64,000 nucleotides of DNA from Gadus chalcogrammus (GCF_026213295.1 NC_079418.1:11622380-11686379), one strand, 5' to 3'. Positions 49,736 to 59,676 are shown, numbered from the stretch's first letter. A program made the numbers and translations. The notes: generated by a model from the sequence alone, not told the origin.

Positions 49736-49766
49736 GGACTGTAAAAGGAAGGGTTACCAATGACAG

Positions 49767-50020
49767 GATATGCCAGGCCAACCCTGTGCGATGCTCGTTG
49801 TATGGGATGGCCTGAATCCACACTATATTTGTTTCCCAGATAATGGTAGGCGTTAAACCGCAATTTGCAGTGGCAGCCATTGTTTCCAGAATATATCTGA
49901 CATGCACTGGACTTGCTTCCATCTCCTGTGGTTGTTGAGATCTTCCTTCAAGAGGTTGATCTGCTTGCAGGGATGGCTGGGAGTGGGTAAGCGCTTCCAG
50001 GTTGTAGGGGTCACTGTAAG
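49767..50020. other. unassigned DNA right of the palindromic element
   Basis: I see no gene. Confidence 0.4.
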
Positions 50021-50290
50021 GCCCTGTCCCATTACTCCCCTTAGCCCTAGATTTGAGGCCTAACCCTAGAATTTGCGCATTCCCGCAGAGGGGTAGGCTG
50101 TTTCAATATTTAGGGATCCATAAGGAGTGCCTATTTTCCCTTAAAATAATCCCTTGCCAGCTAGCTAGCTTGGTACCTCACTTGCAGCTTAGGGAGTATC
50201 ACAAACTACCCAGGATACCTTGCGAACTCAGCAAGATTTCCAAAGCAGGATGGCAGCTTCCGCTGGAAATGACCATTTCAAATGTAAGTA
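50021..50290 (+). mobile_element. possible 5' end of a DNA transposon with a first coding exon
   Basis: GGCCCTGTCCCATTACTCCCC resembles a transposon terminus. Downstream, AGGATGGCAGCTTCC (ATG near 50250) opens MAASAGNDHFK and ends at a GTAAGTAT donor (about 50283). This would be a leader plus short first exon, as in autonomous DNA transposons. No following exon or right terminus is seen. Confidence 0.35.
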
Positions 50291-50789
50291 TATTTTGCAA
50301 ATAAGCCTGTAAATATTCTGAAATGTGTTGGAATATGTCAGTTTTTTGCACATGCAAAGGACTGTTGAACGTTGAATGTTGAACTCATGTTAAAAAATCG
50401 CTATTTGACGATGTTCATAAATATATGCTGAATGCTTTGAGAGAGTCTGCCAATCAAACATCCGTCTGATCTGGGTAGTTCTGTCAATATTCAGGATGTG
50501 TGTCCCGGTGTTCACATGCGGATATCTCAGTCTATCTGTATCAATCATATTCATGATATGGCGTTAATGAGCACGATGAAACCTGATCTGAAGCATCAGA
50601 ATTGCCACTAAATTTTTAAGGGAGTGAGGGACCAGATTGTACAATTCAATATGTAATAATGCTATTGCCACCAGCTACATGTCCATATTAATAATCCCTG
50701 TATGGTTATAGGAAAGCAGTGCGAGACCAGGGCCTGGAAGGAAAGACATGTCATCCTGAAGTTTGTCCCTTCAGAATCTCGCCCGGATT
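50291..50789. other. unassigned non-coding DNA
   Basis: I see no gene or nameable repeat. Confidence 0.4.
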
Positions 50790-51540
50790 CTGAGTGACTC
50801 TGGCAGTCATCCGGAATTCATAAAACCGTGGTTACATTCGTAACTCTATTTCATTCCTACTGACTGCCAGAGGCAGGTCTTCAGCACTGGATGATTTATT
50901 CCAACGAAGTCACAAGGAATCCTGCACCCACCTCATTGTCAGCAGGCTGCCGGCCTAGGCAGGACATCTGCCGCCACAGTGTGGAGAGCAGCAACATTGA
51001 CCCTGTAGAACCTGGCAAATGTGCATGGCGAAGCCCAGGTCTGAGGGATGTCCTCTTGGGGTACACCCCTCAAAGCCTCCCAGAATGCGGAGACACTCCT
51101 GGTGGAATGGCATTTGACCTTAAAGGGTAAAGTATGTCTCAGAGATGGCTTCCACCATCCATTTGGACAGCTCTGTTTGGATGCGGCGTGGCCCCTCCTC
51201 TGTCAGCCGTAGCAGACAAAGAGACTGGCAAAAGCCAGATGTTGCCTCCATATACCATCTCAGTGCCCGCACTGGGCATAGTAGTGTTGCCCTTTCATCT
51301 ACATCGCCTGGTAGGCGTGTGGGATTATATGCCGCCAGCGTGATGCAAATACACTTGGTTAAAAATGAGGGGTTCGGCCACAGACTCACCCCTGAACCAT
51401 CAGCGTTCCAGCACACACAAGCCTGGCTCACAGACAGGGCGTGGAGCGCCCCCACACGCTTTGCTGATGCAATTGCTAGCAGGAAGGCTGAAAAACCCTT
51501 CTGCCAGAGTAGGAGTGTTCTTTATTTCCCTACGAAGTGA
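50790..51540 (-). mobile_element. truncated DIRS element A (tyrosine recombinase and terminal region)
   Basis: The minus strand holds a DIRS tyrosine recombinase fragment followed by terminal-repeat-like sequence (GTTACATTCGTAAC palindromic word, GACTGCCAGAGGCAG) that parallels the right end of DIRS element B (GTTACATACGTAAC; GACTGCCAGTGGCAG). Nothing upstream of the recombinase remains. Confidence 0.75.
50890..51540 (-). pseudogene. DIRS tyrosine recombinase pseudogene, copy A
   Basis: This is the recombinase that DIRS elements use in place of an integrase. Minus-strand sequence shows ASAKRV and then HALSVSQACVCWNADGS, with the first catalytic Arg in AKRV. It continues with LLCPVRALRWYMEATSGF, then after a TAA (about 51120) and a frameshift HSTRSVSAFWEAL (the His-x-x-Arg pair), and TFARFYRVN with the catalytic Tyr. 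So all four signature positions are still readable, although the frame is broken between box I and box II. The copy is non-functional and lacks reverse transcriptase and RNase H. Confidence 0.82.
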
Positions 51541-51654
51541 TTGCATGCACCAACATCATACACACCTGTTTGTTGTGACTTTATACCCAAGATTGCATTG
51601 TAAGTGAAAAATACGCTTTGTTCAACATTGTACAGCAACGCAATAAAAGTAACT

Positions 51655-52040
51655 CGCTAGCAAAGAGCTGTGTACGATTAGAGAGGCCAAATGGTATGGC
51701 GCTACATTCAAATAGGCCCCACTTGTTGCAGAAAGCGGTCTTCTAACGGTGGTAAGGGTCGACCTCAACCTGCCAGTAGCCACTGGCACTGGTCGACCAC
51801 ATTGAGCTACTAAGGAGAGATGCTTGAGCTCCTATGTCAACTAAAAGCTTGCATTCGTGTCCGCAGATGTTTCCTTCTTATAACAGTCCGAGACCAACCC
51901 TCAAGGTCCTTCCTTCACATGGGTAAGCATCTGCCCCTTTAAAGGCCAGATACCCCAAAGGCCCCTTTCTAAGGCCTTAATGTTCTCCAACTCAGAGGTA
52001 AGGTTAACAGCATCCTCCAAGGTCTGAGGTTTACCCCTAT
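51655..52040 (-). pseudogene. pol: Gypsy mosaic relic: gag end, protease, reverse transcriptase piece
   Basis: Minus-strand reading gives three parts in the right order. QTLEDAVNLTSELENIKALE (about 52035-51970) resembles the C-terminal part of gag. HECKLLVDIGAQASLL follows, a protease active site with DIG in place of DTG or DSG (51830-51847). Then, in the same frame, comes SASGYWQVEVDPYH (about 51756-51790), a stop, KTAFCNKWGLFE and PFGLSN (about 51681-51694) of reverse transcriptase. The protease tail and the reverse transcriptase start are missing, so an in-frame deletion fused the two. This is an old relic of a third Gypsy lineage in the window. Confidence 0.72.
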
Positions 52041-52813
52041 GTAACTGCATTTGAATGCTGCCGTTGCCTATGTTTGTGATTGATGAAGAGAAACTTATTT
52101 TTAGGACACATCGGCCAGCGAAATATTTGATTTAATATCAGAGCATGATCATGGGAAAGTACAGGAAGCAAAGTTACCAAAGATACATTAAGTGAGACAA
52201 TGTGTGAACGAAATTCTTAAAGGGAAACATTTGCATTGTGGGTAGTGAATGCACAGGTAACAAAGATGAGTGGGAGTGACCATCGTGAAGAGTTTAGGAT
52301 TGGTTGGAGAGGCTAAGTTAAACTGCAATACACTATGGGGGAAGTGGACATGTCTGCAAGTCTGCAAGCAAGGCTACCAGTCCCTGCCTACCACACCATG
52401 CCATAAACTCCGTCCCCAGGCTTTGATAACAGACCGTTCCTATAAATATCGACAACCAATTTCTTGTTGTGCAAACACTATCTGAAACTGCTCCACTGAG
52501 CGGACAAGAGTTTGTTAAGGCAGAAGAGCTGTCTGGGAGTTTCGATCGTGGTGGGAGGAGTCGTGAGTTGTGCCGTTCCAGACAACCGACACGTCCACTC
52601 ACTCCGCTCGCGGTCAATGTTCATTCAAAATTTGGTGCGTTCTTCTCCGTCCGCCTCCGCGTTCAAATCAGCCTCCGTTGTGCACGGAGTGTCATCCTTG
52701 TTCACGCCTTCCTCCATGACTGTCTCTCTACCCTCATTCATCAAACTCCCTCTCCCGTTGAACCAGGTGTGGCAAAATATTCTTTAACGTTAGTTATGCA
52801 TGAAACTATGCTT
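52041..52813. other. unassigned DNA, possibly LTR-like
   Basis: CCTATAAATATCGAC near 52438 is a good TATA box, and the downstream sequence is GC-richer. This could be an LTR or promoter belonging to one of the neighbouring relics, but no second copy is present. Confidence 0.3.
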
Positions 52814-52966
52814 CTGTGAATTTCTGGATGACTGCCAGTGGCTTTACACAAAGTGGATATGTCTCCTCATGCTCGACACAGGAGAGCTTATATCAAAAAG
52901 GTCATGTGAGTGACGCGTAGGCTATATGAATCACGTGACAGCCTACGCCCGGCCTCTCAGGATCTT
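52814..52966 (+). repeat. DIRS B terminal repeat, right end
   Basis: It begins CTGGATGACTGCCAGTGGC, contains CTTATATCAAAAAGGTCATG and ends CTCTCAGGATCTT. It aligns in inverted orientation with 57145-57272, and 113 bp of it recur in the hAT MITE at 42906-43018. Confidence 0.85.
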
Positions 52967-53059
52967 CTCACCCTGAAAAGATTTCTGGGTGACTACCAGT
53001 GTGACATCCAGGAATCCACAGAACCATAGTTACATACGTAACTTACGTTCTGTCCTTCC

Positions 53060-53640
53060 TGACTGCCAGTGGCAGTACAGAAAGTGGATGACTTATACCA
53101 GTAGTGTCACGAGAAACAACCTATTTTGTCACCTAGGATGTGGAAACACTCCTGGTAGAATGACAGATACCCTCTGAGGGGGCAGGTTTATCTGCTACGT
53201 CATAATCCTGTTTGATTGCCTCAACAATCCAGTGGGAGAACCTTGGCTTAGACAGTGTATGTCCCCTGTTATTTCCGCCATTGCAGACAACCAGCTGCTC
53301 TGAGCGCCTAAAGCCCTGCGTTGCCTCAATATACAGCTGCAATGCTCGGGCTGGGCACAGCAAATTGGCCTTCTCCTCCAGCCAGTAACTGAACGGAGGA
53401 GGATGGAATGCCCCCAGTTCTATGGCCCGATTAACATGGCTGGGGGATAAGGAAGGCAATATTCAGCCACAGTGTCACCCCAGAGCCGTCTGCCTTCCAT
53501 CGAAGACAAGTAGGACAGATAGTCAGCGGACAGAGTTCACCCACAGACTTGGCTGTTGTAATTGCCAAAAGAAAAGCAATTTTCAATGACGCATTTCTCA
53601 AAGTCACCCCTGCCATAGACTCGATGGATGACTCGCCCAG
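53060..53640 (-). pseudogene. DIRS tyrosine recombinase pseudogene, copy B
   Basis: Minus-strand sequence gives FLLAITTAKSVGELCPLTIC, WKADGSGVTLWLN, AFHPPPFSYWLEEKANLLCP, ARALQLYIEATQGFRRSEQL, FSHWIVEAI and HSTRSV. Position one of the catalytic tetrad, normally AKRV (Arg), reads AKSV here. The HSTR pair is present, but the Tyr-containing box is gone because the frame stops and runs straight into the terminal repeat. A frameshift separates the N-terminal part from the rest near 53450. It therefore lacks two essential residues. Comparison with copy A shows independent decay. Confidence 0.85.
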
Positions 53641-53909
53641 GGCCTTGTTTGGCCATGTTTAAAAGATATGGCCGCCACATACACCTTCAAGGTTGAGGCG
53701 GCCCCGGCCTGCATCTAAAAAGACAGGAGGTCCATCCTCATTGGTAGCTGCCACGGTTCTCCGTCCAACAGACTGAGATCTGGGGAGAACCTTATCTTCG
53801 CAGGCCACTTTGGGGCCACTAGGAGGACCCTGTGGCCTGACAATCTCACCCTGTGAAGTGTGAGCATTATCAGGGGAATAGGAGGGAATGCTTAAAGGAG
53901 ACCCCTTGG

Positions 53910-54461
53910 TTAGGTGTTGGCGAGAGCATCTATCCCCAGCGGAGCACTGGTTTCTGCCAAGGAGAACCATAGGGGACGATGAGTTGTGCATTCTGAGGTG
54001 AACAGATCTACCTGGTCCTCCCGGTACCAATCCCAAATCATCTGCACTACCTGTGGGTGCAGCCGCCATTCCCCAGGGGGTAGCCTCTGCCGTGAGAGAT
54101 GAACTGCCACAGAGTTTGCTCTGCCTGGGAGGTGCATCGCTCTCAAGGATGTCAACCGAGTATGAGCCCATACCCATAGTCTCTGGGCTTCCTCAGGGAC
54201 CTGGTTTCTCCTTGATGAATATGAAACACAATTGAGTTGTTGCCTGTGCGGACGAGCACATGCTTGCTCCTGAGACAAGGCAAGAAGTGCTTCAGCGCGA
54301 GGTAGGCAGTCCAGAGTTTTGAGACATTGATTTGCTGCCCTCTCGACTGAGGGCACCAAACCCCCTGGACTGACCTCTTTTGTCATACCGCCCCCCAACT
54401 GTGGGATGGCGGTATGTAACCACCCCTCACCTCGCTGGGACAGAGCCGAGAGGAACACCAT
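53910..54461 (-). pseudogene. DIRS RNase H and connection region
   Basis: The open minus frame contains TRLTSLRAMHLPGRANSVAV, HLSRQRLPPGEWRLHPQVVQ, DLFTSECTTHRPLWFS and SAPLGIDALA. This string is very characteristic of the region between RNase H and recombinase in fish DIRS elements. Related sequence continues to about 53659 in shifted frames (for example AREDKV and WQLPM words). The acidic residues of RNase H lie partly in broken upstream sequence (54461-54715), where readable motifs such as ITPLGQLHLHPLQRW mark the connection to reverse transcriptase. Confidence 0.8.
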
Positions 54462-55089
54462 GCAGCAGAAATGGGCTGTCCCTCCACTGGCGGAGATGTT
54501 TAAGGCACTTGCGAGTGACCCCGATCATGACCCATCTGTGTAGACAAGGGTCCATGTGGAGACTGTTGAACCACCTCTGCAGAGGGTGTAGATGCAGCTG
54601 GCCTAGTGGTGTGATTGCTTAGGCCAGCATCCCCAGTAGCCTGAGCCATGTTTGGAAGGTCTAGCTCGTCCCAAGGTGGACAGGCCGTAGTAGGCCTTTA
54701 ATCCTCTCCACCATTTTCACAGTCGGGCACAGTGTTGGGAAAGTTCACTTTCTACGTGAACTAGTTCAAAGTTCAGTTCACAAAATTTTAAATGAACTAG
54801 TTCAGTTAAACATTCATTCGACCATCCGGTCGAGTGAACGTTCCGGTTGAAGCGTTCACTCGACCATCCGGTCGAGTGAACACTGGCGCAACTTGCTGCC
54901 GCTGCTCGCCGGTAAACTTTTAAACTTTAAACCTTTATGATCTTATCGGACAGTGTAATTGCATTAATTTGGAATATTCCACTATATTTCGGCACTATTA
55001 GTAATAGTGATGCACTAGTAGCACTGTAAGCAGCTGCGCTAGCTCACCTGTCCTGTCCCGGCTTGAGCCTCACCTGGCATTTACATCTG

Positions 55090-55622
55090 GTGCAGCTCTC
55101 TACGCCCTCCACGGTCCACCAACCGGGCTGTCGACCACAGCGTGTTAGCCCACCTTGCTCGATCGCCTAGCACCACCACCAGCTGCGACAACACCTCACT
55201 CAACATCCCCTCACTGACAAGCAAGGGACATCTTCTCCAGGACCTCATCACCGACCGTAAACTTGACTTTCTTTGTTTAACGGAGACTTGGCAACAGCCC
55301 AACGACTATTCCCAGCTGATTTAATCCACTCCTAGCGGGTTTGTTTACATCTGTCAACCCCGTGGCTCTGGTCGAGGAGGAGGTCTCGCGATAATTCACC
55401 GCGAGAAGTGGAGAGTCTCTCCGGTCTCTGTGCCGGTCTCTGGCACGTTTGAATCCACTCTCTGCGAGTTGTCCGGTCCCACTCCAACCATCATTGCTAC
55501 TGTCTACCGTCCCCCTAAGCCGAAGTGACTTTTTAATTAACTTTGCTTATTTTCTCACCCATCTATCCTCTCTCTCCCCAAACATAATACTGCTGGGTGT
55601 TTTCAACATCCATACACAAGCG
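55090..55622 (+). pseudogene. LINE apurinic endonuclease domain fragment
   Basis: The plus strand encodes LTSKGHLLQDLITDRKLDFL, CLTETWQQPNDYS, then, after a stop, GSGRGGGLAIIHREKW, TIIATVYRPPK, and in a shifted frame LLGVFNIHTQ. These are the ordered motifs of the AP-like endonuclease of CR1/L2-type LINEs (LTETW, GRGGGLA, YRPP, GDFNIH). The usual Asp-Asn of GDFNIH is changed to Val-Phe-Asn here. It would have nicked target DNA to prime reverse transcription. It is cut off before the reverse transcriptase and carries at least one stop and one frameshift. Confidence 0.75.
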
Positions 55623-55735
55623 AAAAAGACTACAACCAAACGTAAACAGCCCCCCTTTCCGTTTCCGGCCAACAAGCAATGATTCTAGGAGGTATTCTAG
55701 TCTGCTGAGCTGTGAGCCAGAGAGCTAACGTTATG

Positions 55736-56030
55736 AATTGTACATATTTATAATTTGAAATTCGTCTCAGCCTGTATACCACAGATATTCTAGGGTCTAT
55801 AGCATATAACCGCGTTTTCTGATTACAGTTTAATTCATTTTTCACAATTTAACAGCTCTTGTTTTGAAGAATAATCACTGTGCCATTAGTTTCAATGGGA
55901 ATCGCGACGGTCTATACTTTCAACATAAAGTGTAGATATTTATAATTTGAAATTCGTCCCAGCCTTTATACGACAGATACTATAGGGTCTATAGCATATA
56001 ACCGCGTTTTCTGATTACAGTTTAATGTAA
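55736..56030. repeat. direct duplication of about 97 bp
   Basis: TATTTATAATTTGAAATTCG through CTATAGCATATAACCGCG and TTTTCTGATTACAGTTTAAT occurs at 55743-55840 and again at about 55934-56030 with few changes, separated by about 95 bp. Confidence 0.88.
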
Positions 56031-56304
56031 TAGTAAGCTGACAACACCGCAACTGCAAATTAACCACACGGATATAACCATGGCAACCGGTCAAACAACA
56101 CGGCGTTCTGCACGCGCATCCGGCGTGTTGATAAACACATAACCCCCCTATTGAACGAAGTTAAACCGAGTGAGCGTGCCGTTCACAGACACCAGAATGA
56201 ACGAGTTCACAGTAACGTTCACCAGGCAGTAATACAGTACGTTCAGTTCAAGTTCGCCCAAAATATGAACGAGTTCATGAACTATCGTTCAAGGAACGCT
56301 TTCA

Positions 56305-57080
56305 GGCACATTATTGGTCGTGCAGGCCTGCATCGACACTGAGTCCAGAGACACGCCAGGTGGTCTGCTGTGTTGGTTGCAACAAGCTCTTTTTCCAGTT
56401 TACTTACGTGCCCAGCGCCTTGATATGAGAGAGGACCCTTGATGTCGTTTGCTCTGCCTCCCCGGCGAGGGGGCGCAAATATGACAGTCGTCGATATAAG
56501 GGACAATCTTTACTCTCTTCAGGCACAGTGATGTCAAGGCGGACCCAATGCATCTTGAAAAATGCGAGGAGCCAGGGACAGGCAGAATTGAAGTACTGCA
56601 AACTGGTAGGCTTGTCATTGCAAGTCAAAGCGTAGAAGCTTTCTGTGTTCAGGGTAAATGGAAACGTGAAAGTAAGAATCGCTGAGGTCTATGGAGGTGA
56701 ACCACTCTCCTGGAGTGATAACATGAAGAACGATGATTGTACGATGCATCTGAAATGGGAGGAACTTCCTATGCATGTTCAACCTCCTCAGGTCTAGTAT
56801 AAGCCTGAGAGAATTGCCCTTCTTTGGCACCAGAAAATACGTTGAGTAGAACCCATCGCTCTGTGCATGTGGTTGAACCACTGTGATGGCCTTTTTGTCC
56901 AAGAAGGTGGCTATCTTCTGTGACAAACGCAAGGCCCTCAGGGAGTCTGCGACCGAGGTCACCCTGATCCCTGTGGGTGCTGGTGGCCGGCGGCGGAACT
57001 GCAACCTGTAACCCTGGGACATCGTGTTCAAAACCCATGTATTCCAGGTGCTGCTGTGAAAACCTGCCAACCGCCGGCCC
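56305..57080 (-). pseudogene. DIRS reverse transcriptase
   Basis: Minus-strand sequence begins STWNTWVLNTMSQGYRLQFR, then QSDGFYSTYFLVPKKGNSLR, LILDLRRLNMHRKF and WFTSIDLSDSYFHVSIYP (first catalytic Asp in SIDLSDSYF). It continues in shifted frames as a degraded LPFGLSLAPR block, then VPYIDDCHICAPS with the YIDD box at 56487-56498, and GVSLDSVSMQA. All three catalytic Asp positions remain visible, but at least two frameshifts break the frame. The insertion at 56304 removes the C-terminal part, which resumes below 54730. Confidence 0.87.
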
Positions 57081-57144
57081 GGTACCCTCGGTTATACGGG
57101 GGCTTGGGGGGGGCGGCGCTGGTTGTGCCCTTGTACCCGCTGGG

Positions 57145-57272
57145 ACATGATTTAGATAGCCTACGTGGCACTCACCTGACCTTGTATATATAAGGTCTCG
57201 ACCTGCATGGAGCATGAGACATATCAACATTGTGTACTGCCACTGGCTGTCGGGAGTGTGGCAGCCACCTAG
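57145..57272 (-). repeat. DIRS B terminal repeat, left end (inverted)
   Basis: Read on the minus strand, CAGCCAGTGGCAGTACACAA, ATATGTCTCATGCTCCATGC, CTTATATATACAAGGTCAGG and CACGTAGGCTAT follow the same order as the right end. By eye the identity is roughly three quarters. Confidence 0.8.
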
Positions 57273-57275
57273 GTG

Positions 57276-59289
57276 CATGTTGCAATGGATAATGCAACCT
57301 CTTCGTTACCAAGCATCCTGACGCAGAGCCCCGACGCAGCGTAAGTTATCTTTTCAAAGCATTATTCCAATGGTAAATATGTTTTTATCTGTTTAACCGT
57401 TTTGTTATTTAAATTGGAATAAATTACGTCAACTAATGTCTAAGTCACCACAGCCCTGTTTGAAAATGCAGCGGCAGCAACCACTTTTAAATGTTTTGGG
57501 GTGAAACCTGATATATATATATATATATTTTTTTTTTATTATTATTATTTTTTTTTCGCAGTCCGGAGCCCTGAAATAAAGGGATTTCAAAATGATATCC
57601 CTCTCTCTGAGTGTGTGTGAGAGTGTCTGGTGTGTGAGTGAGCACTATAATGTATGATATTGTGTGGATGGGGAGAGGTTAAAAGGATGAGGAAGCAAAA
57701 AAAAATCAAAACCTTTCAAAAAGACTACTGAGTACTGAGGCAGCACAGGTATGGCTAGAAACAGGTGTGTTTGTGGATAGTGGCATGTGGAGTCGGGACC
57801 CTGGGGAGCGCACAATAAGCGTGCTCTACACCAATTGCTCTTTGGTAAGCACTGCACAGGATGCGGTGGTGTACACTTTAATTATCTCTAGAGCCAGGCA
57901 AGCGCTTCAAATCAACGGAGAGGGATGAACGACGTCGGGAGAATCCTAATGAGAATCCTATGATGAAGAGAAGAATTGCCCCGTGACAAATAAACATCTT
58001 ACTCATCTTATTTTCCTGCTTGTGGGCATGGGAGCTTCAGGGCCGGGTTCTGTCTGTGACAAAGCAAAGTGTAACAGCTGGATGAAAGGCTGGAGAATTA
58101 TAGCAGAGTGGACTTTGTCAGAAGCTATATAAAGCACTCGTCCTAGCTAATGTCTCGCGGGCCAGACAATCTCAGGCTTCTCCATTAAGTTGTGGTGGAA
58201 CAGATTTGTCCTGTGGAACGACTCGGTCGTCCCTTCCCGAGGTTCAAAATGACCCTCTTTCTCTCTCTCGTCCCCAGTCGCCTCAAAATCAATTGGACTG
58301 CCGTTCCTGACGTCTGACATAATGTTTTCTTGTCAATGAAAGTGTTGGACTGGCAGACAATGGGAAAAGACAAATCCGGACAATGCAGATGGTTTTCAGC
58401 ATGTGACCACTGGCGAATCTCATGTCTCAACTTATGCCACGCTTCCACCCAAAGTACCTGAACTTTTAGTTTGAGGAAAAAATTGTCATCGAACTAAAAG
58501 GTACCTTCAGCACTTTATTATTTGTGTTTCCACCACACTCTTAAGACCCACGAACATAAGGCAGATTCCTCATGTGAACAGAGCTTCCGTAAATGCAAGA
58601 GGTTTTAGACCTTTTCATTGTGGGTCGCCATTTAATTCCAACAGATTTCCTCGTATACTACCTCAACGGTCAATCTGTTGCAGGCTTTCTTCTCCATGTT
58701 CAATTGAAGTGAACTAAGTCAACCTTTCGGTACGCGGCTGCAGATGTTGAATAATGGAGGCTGAAATAAAATGCCCATCAGATATGTTCAGCGCTGCAAG
58801 CCCCACCCATGCAGTTCATGTACTTTTGAAAGTACTACCACTATCATGTTCCTGGAACTTAACTTGAACCCTGGTTCCTGCGGTCCAAATGCAGCTGTTT
58901 GTGCTGACAAAGGTATTCCTATTATAGCAACAATGCTTGCTGCACAATTTTCTTACAGACTATTACCATGAAGAAGTTGATGGTTACACACAGTGCAAAT
59001 AACGTACTATATTGTGTTTTATTTATTAAGCGTGGATTTGGTAAAATAGGCTAGTTGTGCACACGCACGGGGAAATTATACTTTGGAACAGCGATCGCGA
59101 GCTAGCCCTCTCATTGGCTGTCCACTTTGTAAGAGCAAGAACTTTAACCATGCCGTCCACACCTGCCACTACACTGTGTGTTCAGCATAGGGACTGACCT
59201 CCCACGCTGCCAGCCTGCATTCAGGGTAATGCTGTGGGCCTAACCAAGGTCCTCCTTCATTGTAAAACCTATAAAAAAACACATGACAC
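57276..59289. other. unassigned DNA with (TA)n and a possible MITE
   Basis: (AT)9 followed by a T-rich run lies at 57511-57560. No gene is recognised. Sequence from about 58437 (CACGCTTCCACCCAAAGTACC) to 58900 (GGTTCCTGCGGTCCAAATGC) recalls a MITE family that uses GGTTTCCACCGC-like ends, but the inverted match is poor. Confidence 0.35.
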
Positions 59290-59324
59290 ATATATTAATA
59301 TCCTCTAGCAGGATATTAATATAT
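59290..59324. repeat. perfect 15-bp hairpin
   Basis: ATATATTAATATCCT (59290-59304) is exactly complementary to 59310-59324 across a 5-nt loop. Confidence 0.85.
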
Positions 59325-59676
59325 ATTTGAGCCAAATTAAGTCTAATTGTTAGAGTGCAGTTGTCATACGCTTTTGTACTTTTCAATTATTTTTACTATT
59401 TTACATAGACACCCATGGACACAGTAAATACCTCACAGAACATGTTTATAGCCGTGGTAATTATTTGTCCAGTACAACTTTTACTATTTACAAAGGTTAC
59501 TCGCTTTCATAAATTAATGTCAACCAATATTTCCTACTCCTTGACTCTTTATTGCTGTCCCTGGTTGCTAAGGATACAACATGGATGGCACTATATCCCT
59601 CTCTCTATATATCTGTCTCCTACTCTCCTCCTTGCACACCCATCTTCCTCCGTCTATCTCTGGCCCGCTTGCTCAC

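Larger units (their letters stand above)
43413..49758. mobile_element. 6,346-bp palindromic (foldback) DNA element with 8-bp target duplication
   Basis: The whole interval is an inverted duplication: the left arm (43413 to about 46373) is the near-identical complement of the right arm (about 46591 to 49758), around a unique spacer of about 217 bp. The termini are GGTAACCCTTCCTTTTACAG and its complement. AATGACAG occurs exactly on both sides (43405-43412 and 49759-49766), so it integrated as a unit. Moving inward, each arm holds an 80-bp repeat array, a 170-bp repeat array, a 66-codon ORF and a Ti/Tv-diverged internal duplication rich in GTTAGC words. No transposase is recognisable. The 8-bp duplication suggests a hAT-, P- or Zisupton-like mechanism; I cannot place it more precisely. 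Confidence 0.9.
54730..56304. mobile_element. hAT-like insertion within the DIRS reverse transcriptase
   Basis: The left end CAGTGTTGGGAAAGTTCAC and the repeated GAACTAGTTCA/GAACGAGTTCA words at both sides (54745-54860 and 56205-56300) are typical of a fish hAT family. DIRS coding sequence stops at about 56304 and resumes below 54730, and GGCACA occurs at both junctions (54726-54731 and 56305-56310), a partial target duplication. The right terminus has lost its CCCAACACTG end. The interior contains a LINE endonuclease piece and a 97-bp duplication. Confidence 0.65.
52814..57275 (-). mobile_element. DIRS element B, internally deleted and split by a hAT-like insertion
   Basis: Minus-strand order is left terminal repeat, reverse transcriptase, (insertion), RNase H, tyrosine recombinase, right terminal repeat. 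The two ends are in inverted orientation (52814-52935 versus 57145-57272), a hallmark of DIRS, unlike the direct repeats of LTR elements. The gag-like first ORF is missing, because the left end abuts the reverse transcriptase. Frameshifts are numerous. No target duplication is expected for recombinase-mediated insertion and none is seen. Confidence 0.85.

Noticed and set aside
43413..49758. Assembly artefact (false inverted duplication)
   Set aside because: The arms differ by a repeat unit and scattered substitutions, the centre is unique, and exact 8-bp duplications flank the whole. An artefact would rarely produce this. Long-read confirmation would still be useful.
43413..49758. Maverick/Polinton or Helitron identity
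   Set aside because: No polymerase, integrase, Rep or helicase frames are present, the target duplication is 8 bp (Polintons make 6 bp), and Helitrons make none.
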